Source: JAGTVG01 sp942491935 (lineage in GTDB: Bacteria > Bacteroidota > Bacteroidia > Cytophagales > Cyclobacteriaceae). From it: a DNA stretch of 64,000 bases. Where the stretch lies: contig CALOCZ010000050.1 of the NCBI GenBank assembly GCA_942491935.1, forward strand, positions 124,001 through 188,000, given 5' to 3'. Shown one piece after another: positions 1 through 8,291 of this stretch; within the stretch, counting starts at the first letter, position 1; every line of letters begins with the position of its first letter. The notes beneath the pieces were generated by a model. The model saw nothing but the letters and a program-made list of their open reading frames with translations. It searched no databases and was not told the origin of the DNA. The position numbers and the translations under genes were made by a program.

Positions 1-842
1 CCGCTACTGCTGATCTTGACCGGTTGTTCCTTTTTCTTCATTCCCCATCTAAGTTCATCCATCACATGAACGCCATTGTTGCCGAACTCAGTTGTGCTTG
101 TATCCCAGTACCAGTGCCAATTATAATGAAAATGGTTTTTATTGAACGGTATCATGGGTGCAGGTCCCCGGTAGAGATCCCAGTTGACCCCATCAGGGAC
201 AGGGCTGTCGGGTACCCGTCCAATGCTAGGGCGATGTCCGAACACCACCCCACGGCCCATATACACTTCACCTACGATCCCATCATGGATCGCTTTTATA
301 GCCTGTTGAACTATCTGGCTGCTTCGGTATTGTGTACCCACTTGAACAATTCGTCCATATTTCCTGGCAGCCTCCACCATTTTTCGTCCTTCTTCAACCG
401 TATAAGAAATGGGTTTCTCCTGATATACATCTTTCCCAGCCTGACAAGCCCAAATGGCTTGAAGAGCGTGCCAATAGTCGGGGGTTGAAATAGCTATCGC
501 ATCTATCTCCTTGTCATCCAGCAGGTCCCGGTAATCGACAACTGTTCTTGGTTTAGCACCTCCCAGTTTTTCGATATCCTCAATAGCCTGGGGAAAAAGA
601 TTCTCATCTACATCACAGATCACACTTACTCTTGAATTATCGATCTTAGTAAAATTGGCCGTGTGCCCCGTTCCACCATAATAATACCCACCCCTGCTTC
701 GGATACCAGCAACCGCCACATTGATCGTGTCATTAGGTTTATTCTTTGCATATCCCTTGATATATGCTGGAGCACCTGCTACAAGGCCGGTTGAGGCGGC
801 TAATGATTTTGTAATAAATCGACGTCGGTTTATAGATCCCAT
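1..842 (-). CDS. Gfo/Idh/MocA-family oxidoreductase, Tat-exported, C-terminus cut by window edge
   Basis: NAD(P)-dependent sugar dehydrogenase-like protein. The first ~280 codons are visible and the reading frame runs off the left edge. It starts MGSINRRRFITKSLAAS, a twin-arginine (Tat) signal, followed by a Rossmann start (INVAVAGIRSRG). An EKP motif (YQEKPIS) carries the family's catalytic-region lysine. The ATG at 842 is chosen because the Tat signal follows it at once. Members with Tat signals are common in Bacteroidota sugar-degradation clusters and are thought to oxidise sugars in the periplasm. The substrate cannot be told from sequence. It probably belongs to a metabolic block lying to the left of the window. 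Confidence 0.9.
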   Translation of the reverse strand, partial: MGSINRRRFITKSLAASTGLVAGAPAYIKGYAKNKPNDTINVAVAGIRSRGGYYYGGTGHTANFTKIDNSRVSVICDVDENLFPQAIEDIEKLGGAKPRTVVDYRDLLDDKEIDAIAISTPDYWHALQAIWACQAGKDVYQEKPISYTVEEGRKMVEAARKYGRIVQVGTQYRSSQIVQQAIKAIHDGIVGEVYMGRGVVFGHRPSIGRVPDSPVPDGVNWDLYRGPAPMIPFNKNHFHYNWHWYWDTSTTEFGNNGVHVMDELRWGMKKKEQPVKISSS

Positions 843-906
843 GGTTTATAAAGTTTTTTAATGAAGAATTTTTTCAATAGATATTTGTTGATTATTGCTT
901 TTTTAT

Positions 907-1170
907 TCAGTTCAAAAATCCAGCCGCCCTTTGATCACGCTTTTCCTGATGGGCGGTGGCCGTACCCACATACTCGAAATACGACATAAGATATTCAACT
1001 TCTTCTTCAATTACAATCTTATCCTTAAATGCTTCTTGCATCGTAAGGTGATATGGCTTGGTAATTACTTTATATAAGGTTGGCTCATCAAGAGTATTGC
1101 TGATACTAATTTGTCTTGGGATTGGATCAATAATTACATTAATAGCTCTAATGCCAACAAAATCAAAAAA
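907..1170 (-). pseudogene. Open frame resembling the C-terminal remnant of an unknown protein
   Basis: On the minus strand the frame is open from just after a stop at 1171-1173 to a TGA at 907-909, about 87 codons. The only ATG (1041) leaves 44 residues starting MQEAFKDKIVIEEEVEY and ending QRAAGFLN. The segment upstream of that ATG also reads like protein (TLYKVITKPYHLT), so this may be the tail of a gene whose 5' part is lost. I do not recognise the family. It lies 64 bp upstream of the truncated oxidoreductase on the same strand. It could instead be a short real gene with an unusual start, or chance. Confidence 0.3.
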
Positions 1171-1302
1171 TCAAGTTCTTAATATCCCTTGGGTTTACAT
1201 ATCATCATTAACACAACTTAATAGAAAATACACAGTTATTTTTACTTATGAAAGATCAGGCAAAGCCGTCTATTAATCTGAATAAAATTTGGTACAAAAA
1301 AA

Positions 1303-1327
1303 TGTGACTTTTGCTATTTCTATCGTC
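1303..1327 (+). promoter_or_regulatory. ECF-type promoter element, copy A
   Basis: TGTGAC at 1303-1308, 15-nt spacer, CGTC at 1324-1327 followed by CTAAT. The lipoprotein ATG lies 28 nt downstream. Same spacing and core as five other intergenic copies in this island. Shape matches ECF-sigma promoters (-35 around GGAAC, -10 around CGTC); function is inferred. Confidence 0.6.
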
Positions 1328-1355
1328 CTAATTATGCATAAACTGTATAAATAAA

Positions 1356-2087
1356 ATGAAAAAATTAGCCCTTGTCCTTTGTGCAATATGGTTGTTCACT
1401 GGATGTAACACAAAACTAAAAGAAGACAATACATATCTTTTAGCCCGACTCGATTCTTTGCAATTAGTTGAGGAAGAAAACAAGTACTTATCAGGATTGC
1501 TGCTTCAGATTGAGCAATATATGGATTCCATTGATATTCAACTCACTAGGATTGATCTTGGCTTGGAAGCAGGTATCCCTGAAGAAGATTATGTCTTACG
1601 AATGAAATTCTTAAATGAATATGTACAAAAAGCAGAATTGACGATCAATCAATTGTCAAGAACAAACAACACCAATAGCTCTCAAATAAAAAATCTGCGA
1701 AAGAAAATTTCTGACAAAGACGAAGAAATTGAAAAATTACAACATAATGCATTGTTAGTTCAACAGGAGATAACTCAATTAAAAGAACAAATGATCATTA
1801 CAAATAATGAATTACTCGCGACACAAAATGAATTAGAAAACAAAGAAGATGAATTAAGATATGCAGAATCTCAATTTCTCTATAAGTTCCAAGCTTCAGA
1901 AGCGGAATATTTATATGCATTAGGAGAAGGAAAAGAGGAAGTCACGATGCATATGCAGTTTGCTCGTAAAAGGAAAAAACAAAAGTTGATTGATGCTCTT
2001 GAATATTATACCAATTCCAATGATTTAGGTTATGAACCGGCAATGACAAAAGTAAGTTATTTAAAGGAAAGACTTAAGATCAATTAG
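1356..2087 (+). CDS. Coiled-coil lipoprotein of unknown function
   Basis: A 243-residue protein with a lipoprotein signal peptide (hydrophobic stretch to FTGC, Cys at about residue 17), so probably membrane-anchored in the periplasm. Residues ~20-180 are rich in Leu, Glu, Lys and Asn in heptad-like spacing, indicating long coiled coils. The last ~50 residues (around YYTNSNDLGYEPAMTKVSYL) look like one degenerate Sel1/TPR-type helical hairpin. No enzyme motif is visible. A consensus ECF-type promoter element ends 28 nt before the ATG, which supports both the start choice and membership of the stress island. A role in sensing or scaffolding envelope stress is a guess. Confidence 0.8.
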   Translation: MKKLALVLCAIWLFTGCNTKLKEDNTYLLARLDSLQLVEEENKYLSGLLLQIEQYMDSIDIQLTRIDLGLEAGIPEEDYVLRMKFLNEYVQKAELTINQLSRTNNTNSSQIKNLRKKISDKDEEIEKLQHNALLVQQEITQLKEQMIITNNELLATQNELENKEDELRYAESQFLYKFQASEAEYLYALGEGKEEVTMHMQFARKRKKQKLIDALEYYTNSNDLGYEPAMTKVSYLKERLKIN

Positions 2088-2398
2088 TATTATAAGAACG
2101 ATTACTTTAAGTATATATAGTAATTGAATCGTTGGATTAGGGGTTATCGAATTAATTGAAAGATTTTTAATAGTCCTTCCGTTTTTTGAAGGCTTTCAAA
2201 AAATCCAAGGGAATGTTAAGTTCTTTTTCATCACCAACTGTTTAAAGTTAAAAATTTTAATATTGTGAGGTTACTTTTCTCAATTTTTGAGGTTGAGGAA
2301 AGTACCTCTAAGTTAGCGTTTACAAAATCCAATCTACACTACCTCACAGAAAGCCTTTTATAGAATCAATTCTACCCCACCTATTATTTCATTGGTAA
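2088..2398. other. Convergent intergenic region with three stem-loops
   Basis: No gene seen. Inverted repeats lie at 2097-2133 (AACGATT/AATCGTT), 2182-2203 (TTTTTTGAA, loop GGCT, TTCAAAAAA) and 2267-2308 (arms of ~16 nt, GAGGTTACTTTTCTCAA against TTGAGGAAAGTACCTC, one bulge). The region separates two convergent genes, so a bidirectional terminator function is the simplest reading, though none is a textbook GC stem plus T-run. Confidence 0.4.
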
Positions 2399-2968
2399 CT
2401 ATTTAATGGATTTGTGCAGTTGATTGATTTTGTCTTTTGCTCTTTTCAATCTCATCTTAACGGCACTTTCAGAAATATTCAATGCAATTTGTATATCTTT
2501 TATTGACTTTCTCTCCTTATATTTTAACAATAAAATAAGTTTTCCTTCCGGGGTTATTTGATTTAACAATCCAATTAATAATTTTTCTGACATTTCATCA
2601 GATATTATTTCATCATATTCGAGTAATTCGCTGACTTCGCCACTTAATTTTTCCGTGATATCTTGGTGTAATTCCTTTCGATTCTTTTTTAAATAATCCA
2701 TACAGTGATTATGAACTATGGAATACAACCATGTCGTAAATCGAGAACCACTTTTAAAAGTGTTCATTTTCAGATATAATTTGATAAGAATATCCTGACA
2801 CAGATCCTCGGCGATGTCAGGATTTTTAACATAAATGAGACATTTATACTTAATCAATGGCCTGTGCCTCTCGATAAGGATGGAGAATAGTTTTGGATCA
2901 AATTCAGAGTTTAGTTTTAATATTATATCCTCATCATTCAGCTGCATAGATTCATTATTTAGCTGCAA
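2399..2968 (-). CDS. ECF RNA polymerase sigma factor (first of two paralogues)
   Basis: A 189-residue sigma-70 factor of the extracytoplasmic-function type. Region 2 spans roughly residues 20-95 (EDLCQDILIKLYLKM, then FTTWLYSIVHNHCMDYLKK) and region 4 is at ~130-185 (KLILLLKYKERKSIKDI and ISESAVKMRLKRAKDKI). The protein has no visible extension and no adjacent anti-sigma gene with a clear membrane segment. Region 4 closely resembles that of the sigma factor at 5102-5680, so the two are paralogues. The N-terminus has a doubled MQLN(N/D)E motif, giving two possible ATG starts eight codons apart. It is divergent from a UspA-like gene across an intergenic region holding an ECF-type promoter element that can be read in both directions. 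Confidence 0.93.
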   Translation of the reverse strand: MQLNNESMQLNDEDIILKLNSEFDPKLFSILIERHRPLIKYKCLIYVKNPDIAEDLCQDILIKLYLKMNTFKSGSRFTTWLYSIVHNHCMDYLKKNRKELHQDITEKLSGEVSELLEYDEIISDEMSEKLLIGLLNQITPEGKLILLLKYKERKSIKDIQIALNISESAVKMRLKRAKDKINQLHKSIK

Positions 2969-2986
2969 AAAAAGTTATTAATTGTA

Positions 2987-3011
2987 AGTGACTTTACCAA
3001 AATGTATCGTC
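2987..3011 (+). promoter_or_regulatory. ECF-type promoter element, copy E (possibly bidirectional)
   Basis: AGTGAC at 2987-2992, 15-nt spacer, CGTC at 3008-3011. On the opposite strand the same DNA reads TATGAC-N15-AGTC, ending about 22 nt before the sigma factor start at 2968. It could therefore drive both the usp gene (150 nt downstream) and the sigma gene. Confidence 0.55.
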
Positions 3012-3161
3012 ATATGAATACCAAAAATACCATCGAAATATAAAAAATCAACAGGAATGAAACTAATTAAATCAATGAATCCTGGATTCCCTTATGTATT
3101 CAACGATTTCTTTAATACACCTGATTTTCTTGAATTGTAAATCTATTGATAAATGTAAAGT

Positions 3162-3803
3162 GTGGAATTAACTAATAGGACATTCAATAATAATAATTGC
3201 CTAATTCAGGTCAGAGATTTAACCAGTATATTAAAAAACAATAATCTGGATAGAATCGCTTATAAAATCGCTGAAAGAATGGGTAATATCGAGTATGATT
3301 TAATTATTGTCAACTTTGATTTAAATTCCGAAAGCAATGAATATAAAGAGCAATTTTCAAATGAAGAATTGATACATGATATTATTTGCTTGACAGGATG
3401 TCCTGTATTATGCATTCCAAAATGGCGAAAATCAGTACCTTTTAAAAATATATTATTACCAGTTCATTTTTCTTCGAATATTATAAAGGATTTTGAACAA
3501 ATTCTTCCTATAGCTAAGTTATTTAATTCAATAATTCATCTGCTGATATTGAATAGTATGTCAGGTATATTACCCAGAGAATTAAGCAAATTATTTAATG
3601 ATAATAAAATACAATTTATTCCAAAATTCATCGATCATAACAATAAGCCAGATACCATTTTAGCTTATGCATGTATTGTTAGAGCCGATTTAATTTGTAA
3701 CGCAATTTTACATGACAAATATTCAAAACCGGACTTTCTGAACAATACCTGGAAGAACATAATCGATAAATCTGAGGTTCCTCTTATTAATTATTTGTAT
3801 TGA
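3162..3803 (+). CDS. UspA-family universal stress protein, N-terminal domain shortened
   Basis: A 213-residue protein with a GTG start (an in-frame stop lies just upstream, so no longer version exists). Residues ~1-85 match only the second half of a UspA fold (YDLIIVNF... CPVLCIPKW). Residues ~88-213 form a second, degenerate UspA domain beginning FKNILLPVHFSS. The classical ATP-binding G-2X-G-9X-G(S/T) signature is absent from both halves, so nucleotide binding is doubtful. Tandem UspA proteins normally have ~280 residues, so the first strand and helix are missing. An out-of-frame ATG at 3057 starts MKLIKS, similar to the MKLKN start of the usp gene at 16801, and may be the decayed original start. 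Cytoplasmic stress role inferred from family. Confidence 0.72.
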   Translation: MELTNRTFNNNNCLIQVRDLTSILKNNNLDRIAYKIAERMGNIEYDLIIVNFDLNSESNEYKEQFSNEELIHDIICLTGCPVLCIPKWRKSVPFKNILLPVHFSSNIIKDFEQILPIAKLFNSIIHLLILNSMSGILPRELSKLFNDNKIQFIPKFIDHNNKPDTILAYACIVRADLICNAILHDKYSKPDFLNNTWKNIIDKSEVPLINYLY

Positions 3804-4064
3804 GATCTATTCTTATACAAATCTAAAAAACACAGTAGGTGGACTTGACTTTAGTCTGAATTATTTCGCATTAATTTGAAGACCTACAGAAGTGTTCATC
3901 AAAAATTAATAAGCAATTAATGATCAAAAACTTGGCCTTGCCCAGCGAGAAACTTCAGGTTTGTATAGGCCTTATATTACTTAATAATCTTTACATTTTC
4001 CGTTAATAATTTGCTAACTGGAATAACCATCCTGCATTCTTTTGTCTTAATAATACATGATGTA

Positions 4065-4805
4065 TTATCGATTGAGTTCAATAGTACCCGTTATATCTTC
4101 GATCTCAATTGTCTGGCCTGATTTAAACTTATTTCTTGTATAGAATGCAGAAAGTATATTAAATAAAACTGTTCTGGATCCAATTCCAAAGGAGATAGCA
4201 AATGCCAATAAAATCCCTCCCAAAATAATTGAAATATTAGAGGTAATGATGTTCGTATCCACCCCTGCTTGCTTGATTGCTGTAAGACTTATGATTATTA
4301 ATATAATATAAAATGCAAAGTTACTTATAAAGCCTCCTGATGTTACATTTAGCGAATCAAAAACCCCCTTAAGTGCCCTTTTAATAAAATTGGCGATATA
4401 TAAACCTATTATAAAGATGATGATACCACTAAATAGTTTTGGTAAATATGCGATAAGATCACTAATTGATTCTGATACGACTGCCCAACCAAGGGTGTCT
4501 GAGGCGGTAAGAAAAAATATTAGTAATATAACCCAGTACACAAACCTGGCAACGAGTTGAGAAGGTAAAATTGTAATTTTTACCTTGTCGAACATTCTCT
4601 CTAGCTGGACTTTTTCAATGATTTTATCAAAACCAATTATTTTTAATCCTCTTTTTACAAGGAATGATAATAATTTTGCTAGAAACCAACCCAGAATAAT
4701 CAAAAATAGTGCGCCGAGTATATTGGGTAAAGCTGACATTATGCTTCTTCCTAATTCCAATAGTGATTCAAATACAATCTTTGTCCAATCGCTAAGAGTA
4801 TTCAT
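4065..4805 (-). CDS. MscS-like small-conductance channel, short form
   Basis: A 246-residue inner-membrane protein with about four or five hydrophobic helices (ALPNILGALFLIILGWFLAKLL near residue 25; LVARFVYWVILLIFFLTAS near 85; a long one near 165). A pore-like helix follows (GGILLAFAISFGIGSRTVLFNILSAFY, ~195-220). It belongs to the conserved-TM-helix branch of the MscS superfamily. It stops after RNKFKSGQTIEIEDITG, only ~20 residues into the cytosolic beta domain, whereas its relative at 9126-9944 continues for ~30 more. The gene follows an ECF sigma factor and a 67-aa protein on the same strand (81-nt gap), so co-transcription is likely. Confidence 0.83.
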   Translation of the reverse strand: MNTLSDWTKIVFESLLELGRSIMSALPNILGALFLIILGWFLAKLLSFLVKRGLKIIGFDKIIEKVQLERMFDKVKITILPSQLVARFVYWVILLIFFLTASDTLGWAVVSESISDLIAYLPKLFSGIIIFIIGLYIANFIKRALKGVFDSLNVTSGGFISNFAFYIILIIISLTAIKQAGVDTNIITSNISIILGGILLAFAISFGIGSRTVLFNILSAFYTRNKFKSGQTIEIEDITGTIELNR

Positions 4806-4886
4806 GTGTATAAAATTTAGAGGTATGAAAATTAATTGATATCATGAAATATATTTTTCGCCAAGTATTACTATTTGTTAGTCTTC

Positions 4887-5090
4887 TTATTCCTGAGATT
4901 TTTGATCCATTCCATCATCATTATTTAATATTTTAGTAATTGTCATTCCCATCCTTGAAGTATATAGCTCAGCCACATCACCTAATAAATATGCCAGCCG
5001 GATATCATTCATTACTTTTTCCTTTAAAGAAATAGGGACCTCTTCATTAGATTCAAGCATCTTAAAAGAATTGTATTTTTTTTCTTTCAT
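4887..5090 (-). CDS. Small conserved-looking protein downstream of ECF sigma factor
   Basis: A 67-residue, soluble, charged protein (MKEKKYNSFKMLESNEEVP...), 11 nt downstream of the ECF sigma gene and hence in its operon. The middle (SLKEKVMNDIRLAYLLGDV) predicts an amphipathic helix; there is no membrane segment or cysteine pair. Position suggests a regulator of the sigma factor, for example a small soluble anti-sigma, but I see no known anti-sigma fold. Family not recognised. Confidence 0.6.
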   Translation of the reverse strand: MKEKKYNSFKMLESNEEVPISLKEKVMNDIRLAYLLGDVAELYTSRMGMTITKILNNDDGMDQKSQE

Positions 5091-5101
5091 AATTTTATTG
5101 T

Positions 5102-5680
5102 TTAAATAACATTATGGGAATATTTATCGTGATATATCTGGATAACCTTATCTCTTGATCTTTTTAACCGCATTTTTACCGCGCTTGTAGATAGATTGGT
5201 AACCACTTCAATTTCTTTAATTGTTAATTCATCCTGATATTTTAAAAGTAATATCATCTTCTCTTCAGGTAGGAGTATGTCCATAATAACCTTAAGCCTA
5301 TCCAGCTGGATATTCAATATTTCACTCTCATAGGTGGTTTCCTCTTCAGCAATTTCTTCCAGGGAATAATCTTTATACTCTAACTTGTATCTTTTCTCCC
5401 TAGTGACATAATCAACACAGTAATTGTAGGTTATAGCGAACAACCATGTTGAAAATCTTGCACTAAAATTAAAACTGCCCAATTTCAAAAAAACTTTCAA
5501 AAAAACATCATGCGCAACATCCTCGGCTTTGACCTTACTCTTCACAAAACCTAGAGATTTATTATAGACTTTTTGAGCATACCGATTATAAATGACCTCA
5601 AAATACTCTGGATCTTTGTTATCCAGAATCAACCGGACAATTTCTTCATCTGTCAATTTGTTCAAATCAACTCTTTTCAT
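5102..5680 (-). CDS. ECF RNA polymerase sigma factor (second paralogue)
   Basis: A 192-residue ECF sigma factor. Region 2 lies at ~25-95 (KAEDVAHDVFLKVFLKL, FSTWLFAITYNYCVDYV), a Glu-rich linker at ~105-125, and region 4 at ~130-185 (EEKMILLLKYQDELTIKEI, LSTSAVKMRLKRSRDKV). Region 4 is close to that of the sigma factor at 2399-2968, so the two may recognise similar promoters. It heads an operon with a 67-aa protein and an MscS-like channel. No copy of the recurrent GTGAC-N15-CGTC element was found in its own 210-nt upstream region, so this gene is probably controlled differently from the rest of the island. Confidence 0.93.
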   Translation of the reverse strand: MKRVDLNKLTDEEIVRLILDNKDPEYFEVIYNRYAQKVYNKSLGFVKSKVKAEDVAHDVFLKVFLKLGSFNFSARFSTWLFAITYNYCVDYVTREKRYKLEYKDYSLEEIAEEETTYESEILNIQLDRLKVIMDILLPEEKMILLLKYQDELTIKEIEVVTNLSTSAVKMRLKRSRDKVIQIYHDKYSHNVI

Positions 5681-5890
5681 TTAGAATTTGAAAGGACAGA
5701 AAATTGCATATAAAATTAACTTATGCAGTATGATAAGAATTATAGAACTATTCATTGGCGGCAACTTATCTTTTTACACATTAATCATCCATACCACCAA
5801 CAACAAATAGCAATCTTACTGCTAGAATTCAATTAAATTTTTATTCTTTGGAAGACTATCCTTATAGTGTTTCGGAAGTTTTCTGAAGAT

Positions 5891-6238
5891 TTAACAATTG
5901 ATCAATTTTTTTTTCTGAAGAAGCTCCAATTTTTCATTTAAATATATTTCACCCTCTTGAAAAGCATTTGAAAATTTCTTTGTTTTCAATCGAAGAAGTT
6001 CCTCTTCCATATTTTTATTTTTTAAATCCTTAATATAGATTGTCAACCATATTAATAATACAGAAAACATTCCTATCAGAACAATAATTAGAACTATTGG
6101 CAACCTTATTGATCCAAAACCATAGTTCATCTCAAATAACAGATTATAAACCCGCCAATTGAAGATCATTAAATATATATTGAGAAATGTATAACTCAAT
6201 ATCAAAAACACTTGAATGAATTTTATTATCTTATTCAT
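5891..6238 (-). CDS. Two-helix membrane protein with cytoplasmic coiled-coil tail (LapA-like topology)
   Basis: A 115-residue protein with two hydrophobic helices (KFIQVFLILSYTFLNIYLMI, residues ~6-25; PIVLIIVLIGMFSVLLIWLT, ~47-66), followed by a charged helical tail with heptad character (KNKNMEEELLRLKTKK). This resembles the layout of LapA/DUF1049 proteins, but I cannot confirm homology. It starts 9 nt downstream of the preceding gene at 6248-6670 and is very probably co-transcribed with it from the promoter-like element at 6714-6739. Confidence 0.6.
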   Translation of the reverse strand: MNKIIKFIQVFLILSYTFLNIYLMIFNWRVYNLLFEMNYGFGSIRLPIVLIIVLIGMFSVLLIWLTIYIKDLKNKNMEEELLRLKTKKFSNAFQEGEIYLNEKLELLQKKKLINC

Positions 6239-6247
6239 GATTTTTAT

Positions 6248-6670
6248 TTATTTATTATGATCGAGATTTCTACCTATTTTCAGAATTTGCCGATCAACTA
6301 ATTCAATTTGATCAAATAAATTCATCATCTTTTTAGTAGTCAAAAATCGTTTACTAACTGTTCCATTTTTTTTGAATTCATGAAACACTGTGTCACCCAA
6401 AATAACATTTAAAGCTTCTTTTTCCCTGGTCAGTTGACTAATCTCTTTATTTCCTTTATATTCATCAATATAATTATGAACAACAGCTGCACTTTGTTCA
6501 AATTTCTCTGACCCGGCTTCATACAAGTCTTCAGCTTTTTCTTTAATTTCCTCAAGGAATTCTGTTGACATTTGGCTAAAAACTTTTGCTCCTTCAGAAA
6601 GGTTATCTCTGAAGTCATTCCATAAAATGTCAATTTTTGATTTGCTGGATTTTGTTTTTGTTTTTGTCAT
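6248..6670 (-). CDS. Helical, charged protein of unknown function
   Basis: A 140-residue protein without signal or membrane segment. It is predicted to be almost all helical, with a Lys/Thr/Ser-rich start (MTKTKTKSSKSK) and long amphipathic stretches (EFLEEIKEKAEDLYEAGSEK) like those in apolipoprotein- or YtxH-type stress proteins. It is the first gene of a two-gene operon with a small membrane protein. A promoter-like element (TGTGAC-N16-AGTC) lies ~45 nt upstream. A membrane-surface or envelope-stress role is plausible from composition and context only. Confidence 0.65.
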   Translation of the reverse strand: MTKTKTKSSKSKIDILWNDFRDNLSEGAKVFSQMSTEFLEEIKEKAEDLYEAGSEKFEQSAAVVHNYIDEYKGNKEISQLTREKEALNVILGDTVFHEFKKNGTVSKRFLTTKKMMNLFDQIELVDRQILKIGRNLDHNK

Positions 6671-6713
6671 AATTTATGTTGTTTAGTTTTCATTATTCCT
6701 AATCTATAAGTAT

Positions 6714-6739
6714 GACTTGAAAAGTGTCATTTAGTCACA
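6714..6739 (-). promoter_or_regulatory. ECF-type promoter element, variant copy D
   Basis: On the minus strand TGTGAC, 16-nt spacer, AGTCATAC. It differs from the six exact copies by one extra spacer base and A for C at the start of the -10. The same variant form is seen at 14472-14497. It faces the 140-aa gene starting at 6670. The rest of the 306-bp gap (6671-6976) shows only A/T runs. Confidence 0.4.
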
Positions 6740-6976
6740 TTTTTTTGATAAAAAAAAGGTTATATGTGATTTTTTCACCTTAACATCAGGCAATACATTT
6801 TTGGCTTCTAATAAGACAGGAAGAGGCAATGTTAAATAACGAGCATATAATAAAATCACCTAATATATGATTCTGCCAAAAAGCTTTTACTATTTATGCG
6901 CAATCCTTCTTAACCTTTTCGGAAAGAATTGCTTTCAGCTCTATTAAACTCAATCAAAAAAAGGCTGAAAAAATTA

Positions 6977-8290
6977 TCAGGTTAGACCAGACATAGTTAT
7001 CATTATTGTGGCGAGACCTAAAAAGCTGAAGAATCCAACGATATCGGTTACTGTTGTCAAAACTATTGAGGAAGATTGGGCCGGATCCTGGCCAATTGAT
7101 TTTAGTAGAATTGGAATAACTGCCCCGGAAAATCCTGCAATTGCCATGGAAAAGACCATTGAAATGCCAATCACCATCGCTAATCCTAATGAGGAAGCCC
7201 AGACATACACGATAAGGGAGGTTGTTAAGGCAACAGCAATGCCATTAACCGTTCCGACGATTAATTCTTTCCTGGCAACCTTAAACCATTGCCCGATCCG
7301 GATTTCCCGCAAAGCAAGGCCTCTTATAGTAACCGCTAATGCTTGTGACCCGGTATTCCCTGATTGTCCTGCAACAACAGGAAGAAAAACTGCCAGAACA
7401 GTAATTTGTGCAATGGTTTCTTCAAAGATTCCCACAACGGAGGCTGCTAAAAACGCTGTTGCAAGATTGATTTGCAACCAGGGAAGCCGCTTTTTAATTG
7501 CAAAAGTCGCTTTGGAAAGTGCCCGTTCTTCCCGGCCGGCACCAAACATTGCCTGAACATCTTCAGTAGCATCCGATTCCGCAGCTTTGATCAAGGCATC
7601 ATGACGAATTACTCCGAGAAGACGATTATCAAGATCAACTACCGGAAGGTTAATAATTTTGCCATCTTTTATTAAATTCACGGCTTCTTCCTGAGGAGAC
7701 ATAACATGAATACTCACAGCCTTATCCATTAAATTATCCAAAGTTTCCTCCGGAGGGGAAACAGCTATTGCTTGTACCGTCACCCTCCCTATGAGTTTAT
7801 GTTCTCGGTCAACAACACTGAGACTGAAGATTCTTCTATCTTTCAGTAATCTTAACTCAGCAAGTACTTGTTCTACGGTACTATCCGGATAAAAAGATAT
7901 AATTTTCGTATCCATCAAAAACCCGGCTGAATCCGGAGGATATGTCAGAACTTCCTTTATTTCCTTGCTTAATTTGCTTTGAAGCAGCCCGAGTTTTTTT
8001 TCTACTATGACTGGATCCAGACGAGAGAGCATTAGTGCACCCATATATGGATCTATTACGGGAAATAATTCAATAAAAAAATCATCATCCATATGTGTCA
8101 ATACGGCAGAGGTCGTCGTATTATTAAGTTTCATAAGAATACCTCTGGCTGTATTAAGTGGGTTTTTACGTAAATATGACAATATCTCTTCTGTCGAAGC
8201 TTCATTAAGAATTTCAGCTGCTTCGCCTGGAAAATGCTGAAAATAGTATTGGATTAAATTCCATCTTGTATCATTTTTTGTCAATGCCAT
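6977..8290 (-). CDS. mgtE: MgtE magnesium transporter
   Basis: A 437-residue Mg2+ channel/transporter. It has an MgtE N-domain (residues ~1-125), a CBS pair beginning after YPPDSAGFLMD (~125-250), a plug helix, then five membrane helices. The pore region carries SGNTGSQA and the last helices carry TTVTDIVGF with the conserved Asp. The start is set at the ATG at 8290 (MALTKNDTRWNL) rather than further upstream, because the preceding gene ends at 8292 and MgtE homology begins here. It is the third gene of a tight operon: MscS-like channel, stand-alone MgtE cytosolic half, MgtE. Intracellular Mg2+ binding at the N/CBS domains gates the family. Confidence 0.93.
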   Translation of the reverse strand: MALTKNDTRWNLIQYYFQHFPGEAAEILNEASTEEILSYLRKNPLNTARGILMKLNNTTTSAVLTHMDDDFFIELFPVIDPYMGALMLSRLDPVIVEKKLGLLQSKLSKEIKEVLTYPPDSAGFLMDTKIISFYPDSTVEQVLAELRLLKDRRIFSLSVVDREHKLIGRVTVQAIAVSPPEETLDNLMDKAVSIHVMSPQEEAVNLIKDGKIINLPVVDLDNRLLGVIRHDALIKAAESDATEDVQAMFGAGREERALSKATFAIKKRLPWLQINLATAFLAASVVGIFEETIAQITVLAVFLPVVAGQSGNTGSQALAVTIRGLALREIRIGQWFKVARKELIVGTVNGIAVALTTSLIVYVWASSLGLAMVIGISMVFSMAIAGFSGAVIPILLKSIGQDPAQSSSIVLTTVTDIVGFFSFLGLATIMITMSGLT

Positions 8291-8291
8291 A

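Noticed and set aside
24..488. 154-codon plus-strand open frame
   Set aside because: It lies antisense to the Gfo/Idh/MocA gene whose translation is clearly protein-like; the plus-strand product has no recognisable features.
1058..1276. 72-codon plus-strand frame before the lipoprotein gene
   Set aside because: Overlaps the minus-strand remnant at 907-1170, has no homology-like motif, and promoter copy A lies beyond it.
6750..6785. A/T runs and GTGA/TCAC words near 6770 considered as a further promoter copy
   Set aside because: Spacing does not fit the GTGAC-N15-CGTC pattern and no -10 core is present.
7008..7556. 182-codon plus-strand frame
   Set aside because: Antisense to the membrane domain of MgtE; a typical shadow frame.
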